Shown here one piece after another: positions 1 through 5,500 of a stretch of 5,752 bases of DNA; the stretch's first letter is position 1; every line of letters begins with the position of its first letter. The notes beneath the pieces are model-generated. The model searched no databases. It was not told the origin of the DNA and worked only from the letters and a program-made list of their open reading frames with translations. The DNA lies in NCBI GenBank assembly GCA_001787475.1, contig MFXB01000008.1, positions 1-5,752 of the forward strand, written 5' to 3'. The position numbers and the translations under genes are program-made. The stretch is from Candidatus Peregrinibacteria bacterium RIFCSPLOWO2_01_FULL_48_20. Lineage in GTDB: Bacteria > Patescibacteriota > Gracilibacteria > UBA1369 > 2-02-FULL-48-14.

Positions 1-1691
1 ATGGAACCTCTGTGGAAGACACCGCCTACCTCGTTAGCGGTACGGCGACCTTCTCCGGTCTTGACTTCTACATCCCGGCTGATACCAGCGCAACCATAAC
101 GGCTTACGCCACACTCAACGATGTCAGCTCAAGCGGAACAACCGCCACAGCCGGTGAATTCGTTGACCTTGCTCTTGCTTACAACAACTTTGAAGCGGTT
201 GCCTCCGGAAGCGGAGAAACCTACAAGGCTGATAAGCTCGATGGTACTGTAGCGGCAGCCTCTGATCTTGATATTGGAACAATAACCTTTGTAGATAACA
301 ACACATTCGATATCAACACGGCCGTAACCGCCTTAGCGGCACTGGGTAGCGCACAAACGCTCGTTATCAATGATGAAACCGATACCAATCCTGCAAACTT
401 GCCTGTTGGAACACTCCTTTGTGTCTCAACCGGAACTTGTACTATTGATACAGATTCAATCTTGGTGGTAACAGCCTGGGTTGAAGGAACTGCCTGGACG
501 GATGCCGGAAACACGGGAGACACTGTAACCGCAACGGTTATCGATAATCCCGATGTGGCATTCGCTGATGCGGATGACATCGTTATTGCTCTGCCCGGAA
601 CAGGTTTCCACACGGGAACCAACCAAATGGTGGTGTATGAAACCAAGCCTACGCTTGCTCTTTCTTCAAGCAGCCCGACCGCCGCAAACGCTTCCACAAC
701 TGAGAAGCCCTTCTACTTCACAGTTACGGTTCCCGGCACTGATAAAGTGCAGGTCCGTACAGCTGAAGTGAACGATGCTGGAGTAAGTACTGCGGACTTC
801 AATGCGGCCGCTTACGCTGGTACCTTCACGGCTACTGATGCTTTGAGCTTCCCCGCCTCTGGTGGTATTGGAAATAGTATCTATGCGCGTGAAACTTCCG
901 CTTCAACGAATGCCGCCGGTATCATCTACACCTTCGCGGACACCACCACTGATTTGAGTGGATTCAATGGAATGTCTTACTGGTGCCGTTTAAGTGAAGT
1001 TAATAACACCTTGACGCTGACCATTGCTGACGCTGTTCCCGGTAGCGCCGACGACACTTCTGTGTGTACAGGTCCAGCTGCTGCCACATGGACATTTGTG
1101 GATAACACCTTCATTGGAGTCACTTCCACCTCGCTTGATGGCGTTGCCACCCTAACGTGGGCGGTAACGGATGCTTCGGCCGAGAGTGGAGCCACTTATG
1201 ATATTGATCGCATCGTTCTGTACACGGAAAAGATCACTATCGATGCAACTTCCAGCGATAGCGACATTGATTCCGGTACCGATGGTACGGACACTGCCGG
1301 TACGGGAGCCGACAACCTTGTGGGTTATCTCAAAGAATCTGGAGGAACCACACAGGCAACCGGTTACTGGTACACCGCTACGCAAAGCGCCGACAGCAAT
1401 GCTTCTTCCATCACCTTCTACCCGCAAGCGGGTACCGATACCGGTATTGAAGTGGTTGGAACAGCATCAGCTGCAGGAACAAAGACTTACTACCTCGAAA
1501 CCGATACAACATTATTGATTGATGCTGAATCGGGAGTGGATGATCCTGTTCAATACTCTATTGACATGGGAACTTCCTCCGGAGGTACGGTCACTGTTGG
1601 AGACTTCTTCTGGTTTGACACCAACACCATTGTAGAATGGCTCGGTTACGTCACATCAACGACGCTCTACAGTAATGCTCTCAAGTACTAG
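1..1691 (+). CDS. Secreted S-layer-like surface protein, 5'-truncated
   Basis: The reading frame is open from the left edge (first complete codon at base 3) to TAG at 1689-1691, so only the C-terminal ~562 residues are visible. A GTG at 12 could be called as a start, but the frame continues upstream of it and no signal peptide follows, so I treat the gene as truncated. Composition is rich in Thr, Ala, Ser, Gly and Asp and very poor in Lys and Arg, with alternating beta-strand patterns and no membrane segment, as in exported surface proteins. The four cysteines form two likely pairs: CX5C (codons 420 and 438) and codons 984 and 1065. Visible regions in order: strand-rich modules to about 800, a jelly-roll-like module (819-1229), an acidic loop (1257-1292) and a Trp/Tyr-rich C-terminus. 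No SLH domain, LPXTG motif or C-terminal anchor is seen, so its attachment mode is unknown. Surface role is inferred; the specific function is not recognised. Confidence 0.85.
   Translation, partial: GTSVEDTAYLVSGTATFSGLDFYIPADTSATITAYATLNDVSSSGTTATAGEFVDLALAYNNFEAVASGSGETYKADKLDGTVAAASDLDIGTITFVDNNTFDINTAVTALAALGSAQTLVINDETDTNPANLPVGTLLCVSTGTCTIDTDSILVVTAWVEGTAWTDAGNTGDTVTATVIDNPDVAFADADDIVIALPGTGFHTGTNQMVVYETKPTLALSSSSPTAANASTTEKPFYFTVTVPGTDKVQVRTAEVNDAGVSTADFNAAAYAGTFTATDALSFPASGGIGNSIYARETSASTNAAGIIYTFADTTTDLSGFNGMSYWCRLSEVNNTLTLTIADAVPGSADDTSVCTGPAAATWTFVDNTFIGVTSTSLDGVATLTWAVTDASAESGATYDIDRIVLYTEKITIDATSSDSDIDSGTDGTDTAGTGADNLVGYLKESGGTTQATGYWYTATQSADSNASSITFYPQAGTDTGIEVVGTASAAGTKTYYLETDTTLLIDAESGVDDPVQYSIDMGTSSGGTVTVGDFFWFDTNTIVEWLGYVTSTTLYSNALKY
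819..1229 (+). other. Jelly-roll / carbohydrate-binding-like module in the first surface protein
   Basis: The segment reads like galactose-binding or CBM-type beta-sandwich modules. It has a strand with alternating aromatics (IIYTF), then DLSGFNGMSYW, then a hydrophobic strand (LTLTIAD), a Trp-containing strand (TWTFVD), and a closing D-IDRIVLY strand resembling the usual 'aid.Igiyv' ending of such modules. The two cysteines at codons 984 and 1065 lie inside it and could bridge neighbouring strands. The family assignment is pattern recognition only; a plain Ig-like sandwich is the main alternative. Confidence 0.35.
1257..1292 (+). other. Acidic DxDxD loop, possible Ca2+ site
   Basis: This 12-codon segment encodes DSDIDSGTDGTD, with aspartates at positions 1, 3, 5, 9 and 12. 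That spacing resembles the calcium loops of EF-hand, dockerin and thrombospondin type 3 modules, although glycine is at position 7 rather than 6. It sits in a Gly/Thr-rich hinge between the jelly-roll-like module and the C-terminal region. Calcium binding is inferred; it could be a simple flexible acidic linker. Confidence 0.3.
1599..1688 (+). other. Trp/Tyr-rich C-terminal motif of the first surface protein
   Basis: The last 30 residues begin GDFFWFD and continue with EWLGY and a terminal TLYSNALKY. The pattern of Trp-x-Asp, then Trp/Gly-Tyr, then a final Thr-Leu strand recalls the C-terminal ends I remember from secreted S-layer-like proteins of Patescibacteria (W-S-D ... N-G-Y ... L-P ... 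T-L). If it is the same motif it could be a sorting or docking signal. This comes from memory of family style, not a search. Confidence 0.3.
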
Positions 1692-1693
1692 TA

Positions 1694-1714
1694 AGCGAAC
1701 ACATAGTGTTTGCT
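1694..1714 (+). other. RNA hairpin just after the stop codon
   Basis: AGCGAACAC (1694-1702) pairs with GTGTTTGCT (1706-1714) around a 3-base loop, giving 9 pairs including one G-U. It begins three bases after the TAG of the first CDS. No U-run follows (AGAAAAAAG instead), so it is not a standard terminator. It may protect the mRNA 3' end or back up the strong terminator about 40 bases downstream. Confidence 0.5.
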
Positions 1715-1752
1715 AGAAAAAAGTCACTGATTGTGTCGACATTCAGGTGATA

Positions 1753-1782
1753 AAAAGCCCCCCGCGAAAGCGGGGGGCTTTT
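1753..1782 (+). terminator. Strong intrinsic terminator with GAAA tetraloop
   Basis: A perfect 9-bp GC stem, GCCCCCCGC (1757-1765) with GCGGGGGGC (1770-1778), closes a GAAA (GNRA) tetraloop. It is extended by AAAA (1753-1756) against TTTT (1779-1782), followed by an AT-rich stretch. It lies 62 bases after the stop of the first surface protein and separates that transcript from the lipoprotein gene. The flanking A-tract means it could work in both directions, but no convincing minus-strand gene is present. Confidence 0.95.
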
Positions 1783-1797
1783 ATTATATTTAAAATT

Positions 1798-1806
1798 TGT
1801 TATACT
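1798..1806 (+). promoter_or_regulatory. Extended -10 promoter for the lipoprotein gene
   Basis: TGTTATACT gives the TG (1798-1799) plus TATACT (1801-1806) of an extended -10 element, 31 bases before the ATG at 1838. The -35 position falls in the T-tract of the upstream terminator and has no good TTGACA match, as is usual for extended -10 promoters. Transcription would begin near 1812-1814, leaving a leader of roughly 25 bases with no Shine-Dalgarno sequence. Confidence 0.55.
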
Positions 1807-1837
1807 GCCACTCGCCTTCAATAACGACTCCATAAAT

Positions 1838-2395
1838 ATGAAAAAAATTCTCATTCTTTCTTTACTCGCACTGCTCCTCACATCGTGTTCCGGCAAATGG
1901 AATCAAGCCGATCCTGAAATGCCCGAAGAGCTTCGAACGCTTCACGAAGAAGCCTTGGATGCCGAGCTCGCCATATTGGAAGAAGATCCGGAAAACTTGG
2001 ATGCTCTTTTCGGCACCGCCTTTCGTTATCACCAACTGGGGGATTGGAAAAAAGCCGTAAAGTATTACGAGAAAGTTCTCAAGCTCAGTCCCGCGGATTG
2101 GGCTTCGCTCAATAACTTGGCTTACATATATGAGACCATGGAAGATTACGACCAAGCGGCTTTCTATATTAAAAAACTCTACGAATCGGACCCCGACAAC
2201 ACGGAAGTGATTTCGGACACGGTCAGAATTTTACTCTTGGCCGGCGACTCCGTAAGCGCCCAGCTGGCGCTTGAAAACTTCGCCCGAGTGGTACTGGATC
2301 CGGAAAATCCGGATACCGACATGCAAATTTTCATCAGCGACCTTTACGAGGCGACCTATCAATGGAATCAAGAGAACGAACAGGTTGCAAATTAG
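1838..2395 (+). CDS. TPR-repeat lipoprotein
   Basis: A complete 185-residue protein. The N-terminus has MKK, a hydrophobic core (residues 4-14) and the lipobox LTSC with Cys17 as the lipidation site, so the mature protein should be membrane-anchored and face outward. TPR1 spans about 54-87 and TPR2 about 88-121; both have the Ala at position 20 and Pro at position 32 of the repeat (A73/P85, A107/P119). A degenerate third repeat (122-155) keeps Gly136 and Ala141. The mature protein is strongly acidic. TPRs bind other proteins, so an envelope scaffold or assembly partner is plausible; no enzymatic motif is seen. The gene has its own promoter after a strong terminator, and the next promoter begins just after its TAG, with no terminator between them, so read-through into the SLH gene is possible. 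No Shine-Dalgarno precedes the ATG; the start is fixed by the signal peptide and promoter distance. Confidence 0.92.
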   Translation: MKKILILSLLALLLTSCSGKWNQADPEMPEELRTLHEEALDAELAILEEDPENLDALFGTAFRYHQLGDWKKAVKYYEKVLKLSPADWASLNNLAYIYETMEDYDQAAFYIKKLYESDPDNTEVISDTVRILLLAGDSVSAQLALENFARVVLDPENPDTDMQIFISDLYEATYQWNQENEQVAN

Positions 2396-2396
2396 T

Positions 2397-2425
2397 TTGC
2401 ACTTTTCCAAATGCTTTGGCATAAT
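2397..2425 (+). promoter_or_regulatory. Sigma70-type promoter of the SLH protein gene
   Basis: TTGCAC (2397-2402) and CATAAT (2420-2425) are separated by exactly 17 bases, near consensus for a housekeeping promoter. The -35 begins one base after the lipoprotein stop codon. Transcription would start near 2432, giving a leader of about 30 bases that is AT-rich and carries no Shine-Dalgarno sequence before the ATG at 2462. Confidence 0.75.
2407..2419. promoter_or_regulatory. Dyad in the promoter spacer, candidate operator
   Basis: CCAAA-TGC-TTTGG is a perfect 5-bp inverted repeat lying wholly between the -35 and -10 and abutting the -10. A second pair, TGCAC (2398-2402) and GTGCA (2427-2431), flanks it almost concentrically. 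Such a position would suit a repressor or an activator that realigns the promoter elements. No regulator is identified in the window, and a 5-bp arm can arise by chance. Confidence 0.35.
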
Positions 2426-2461
2426 AGTGCACAGCCATTTAATTTTTATCCTCCACACCGT

Positions 2462-2566
2462 ATGTCAACCCTTTTACAATCTATTCGTTTGAAGTTGCTC
2501 TTCAACGCATTTTTGGCTTTCAGCCTTTTCTTTGCGTTAGGGGTGGCCACCTCTTTTGCCGCCGCC
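2462..2566 (+). other. Sec signal peptide of the SLH protein
   Basis: The first 35 residues have a short basic n-region (Arg9, Lys11), a long hydrophobic stretch (residues 12-29, LLFNAFLAFSLFFALGVA) and a small-residue c-region TSFAAA. Cleavage is expected after Ala33 (S-F-A) or Ala35. No cysteine follows, so this is a type I signal peptide, not a lipoprotein signal. Confidence 0.85.
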
Positions 2567-5500
2567 AACGATTACGCGGTTTCCGGAGGCAATCCCGCTT
2601 CTTTACCGACGGTCGGTGACGCCGCTATCGCACTCCCGACCCTTACTATAACAGATGCGGGTGGAGATGATTTCACTACCGACCCGGAGAACATCATCAT
2701 CACCATTAATACGACCGATTATAATAACGTGGCATTTGACATAACCGTTGCAAACACCGCTTTAACAATTGCGGGTAATTGTACCTACGATGCCGCCAAT
2801 GCCTTAACCTATTCGGCTGACGGTCAACAAGTTACCGTTCCGATTACAGATTCCGTGGGAAACGAGTGTGCCTCAGGTCAGGCCATTACTATTGCGGGTT
2901 TGGCAATTGTAACTCGCTTTGTTCAAACAGCCCCTTCTGCGGCCGCCTTGGTAAGTGTTGACAATGGAAGCACTGCCATTGGCAGTGCCGTAAACACATC
3001 GAGCACGATAGCATTGGCCTCCGCTGCGGATGATGCGGTAGCCTCGGTGTCTCTCGCAGCAGGTAACACCACTGTGGGCGGAGCGGGTGTCACGACCGTC
3101 GGCTTCACTTTAGGTTACGCCCTGGCCAATACGGACACGGTTGTGTTCACTATGCCGGCATGGTTTTCCATTACGAACGGAGCCATTACGGTGGACAGTG
3201 AAAGTTTTGCCGGTGCCGGGACCTTCACTTGTGCGGGAGTTTCAGCCACCAGAGTGATTACTTGTACGGCCGGCGGAGCCATTACCGCAGGTACGGGTAA
3301 TATTCTTTTGACCTCGGGTAGTGTAACGGCTCTCTACCTGTCTACGGGAACAGATGCCATTACGGATTTTGCCATCAATTTTGTAGCCGACTCCGGAGGC
3401 GGTGCGGATGTGGGTAACGATGCTACGGTCACCGTTACAACAACGGTAGCCGCGGACGCCAATGCAACAATTGGCTTGGCCAATGCCAGCGTGGGAGCCA
3501 CACAAAGCACCACACTTACTTTGACACTTTCCACAGCCTTGGCTAATACGGATACCATTACCTTCACGGCACCGGCCATTCTCAACGTAAGCGGTCTGGC
3601 GTCCGCAGTGACGGGAGATCTTGAAGATACGGACACCATAACCTGTGTGGCTGCCGGTCAAGTGATCACTTGTACAACATCGGGGGCCGTCAGTACGGGG
3701 ACTAATCAAACGATAATAATGACGGGTATCACCGGAAGTCATGCCGGAGCTACGGACGTGACTGACCTTGCGATCAATCGAGTTTCCGGTGGTGGAGGAG
3801 GAGCGGATATCAACAGTGACACCACCGTTTCCTTGACGGACGTTGTAGCAACGGACGCCAACGCAACCTTGGCCATGGCCGCCGGCAACAAAGTGGTTGG
3901 AGGAACGGGAAATACGACTTTGACTTTAACTCTTTCCAGCGCTTTGGCCGCTACGGATACGATTACCTTTACGGCGCCGGCCAATATCGACGTGAGCGGA
4001 ATCGCTACTGCAGTTACGGGAAGCTTTGAAACTACGGACACGGTAACCTGTGCGGCTAGCGGCCAAGTGGTAACTTGTACCACTTCTGGCGTGGTGAATA
4101 CGGTAACCGGTACAATTATTATGACGGGAATTTCAGGCGCTTACGTTTCCTCGGCGCTTGCCATTAGTGATCTTGCGATCAATAGAGTTTCCGGAGGAGC
4201 CGGTGGAGCGGACATCAACTCCGATGCCACGGTAACGGTCACCGACTTGGCCACCACAATAGGAGACTTAACGAGCACCAACGTACAACCGGCGATTTTA
4301 ACGCCTTCACAGATTTCCTCCAACACAATCACTTTCTCCTCCACCGCGCGAATTCCAAACTTGGGAATAATTAAGATTACCTATCCCACCGGATGGCTTG
4401 TGAGCGGCGTAAGTGGCACCACAGCAACCAGCCTTTCCGGCTTGGATGGTACATGGACCGCCACGGTTTCAGGACAAGTGGTGACTCTGACTCAGACCGG
4501 AGGGGGTATAACCGCCGCGGGGACAAAGAGCTTTAACTTGACGGGGATAAGTACGCCGGGCTTTACGGGAAGCGGCGGAACTTACACGATTTTGACCGAG
4601 ATCGCCGCAGGTACCGATATTGAAACGGATGCCGCCGTTGCCACAGACACGATTTCGGGAGCCAGCTCCGCCACGGCCGCAACTATTGGGGATATTGAAG
4701 ACATTGAAATCGCGGATGAAGCGACGGGAGGTGTACGTATCACTTGGTCAGACCCTTCCGGCAGCGGCGACGACACGACTTTCATTACGATTTTAAGAGG
4801 AGTGGATCCCTTGCCTGTAGACGGTACAGCCTTTGCTTCCGTGGCCGTTGGAACCGAGTACTATGTGGATACCGATCTTGAAATTGGGGACACGGTAACT
4901 TATATGCTTCGCGGAACGGATGGAACCAATAGCGGAGACCTGAGTGCCGAATATAGCTTTGTAGTGGGATCCGGTCTCACCACCACCGAGGAGGATACGA
5001 CGGACGAAGAGACCACCGACGAAGAGACCACCGACGAAGAGACTACCGATGAAGAGACTACCGATGAAGAAACAACCGGAAACGACGACGATGATGACTC
5101 TGCCGATGACGAAGAAGCTGCCGAACTCACGGACGTAGCGGACCACTGGGCGGAAGATGAAATCGAGACGATGGTGGACTACGGAGTGGTGGAAGGCAAT
5201 CCGGATGGAACCTTCCTTCCCGATGGGAACCTCAATCGCGCGGAAGCCGCCGCTCTCCTTTGGAGAGTGCTTGGCCTCGGCGATCCTGAAGACCAATCCG
5301 GCGATCCTTTCAGTGATGTGGACAGCGCCGAATGGTACGCCTCATACATTGGAGAACTTGCGGATTTGGATCTTGTTTCCGGCAATCCGGATGGAACCTA
5401 CGAACCTGCGGAGAACATCAACCGCGCCGAATTCCTGCAGCTCGCCATGAACGTGTACCTCTATTTGAACACGGATATGGAAAGTGAATACAACATTTTG

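Noticed and set aside
12..14. GTG as the true start of the first gene
   Set aside because: The frame is open upstream to the window edge, no signal peptide follows, and codons before it continue the same composition. The gene is truncated by the window.
2449..2457. CCTCC in the leader of the SLH gene as a regulatory anti-SD mimic
   Set aside because: It is five bases only, in an organism that seems not to use SD motifs; chance is the simplest explanation.
3242..4083. Minus-strand frames across repeats 1-3
   Set aside because: The plus-strand frame has repeat conservation and third-position variation; the minus frames do not.
5003..5077. The 15-bp repeats as a CRISPR array
   Set aside because: Units are contiguous without spacers, in frame and encode DEETT. 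It is a coding tandem repeat.
4793..5296. Long minus-strand frames opposite the SLH gene, including Ser/Val- and Gly-rich ones
   Set aside because: They are antisense shadows of a biased, repetitive coding sequence. The Ser-rich one is the reverse of the DEETT repeat, and none has a promoter or start context.
5195..5399. The 19-bp exact repeat as an attachment or recombination site
   Set aside because: Both copies encode the conserved GNPDGT loop of adjacent SLH domains, so it is explained by domain homology.
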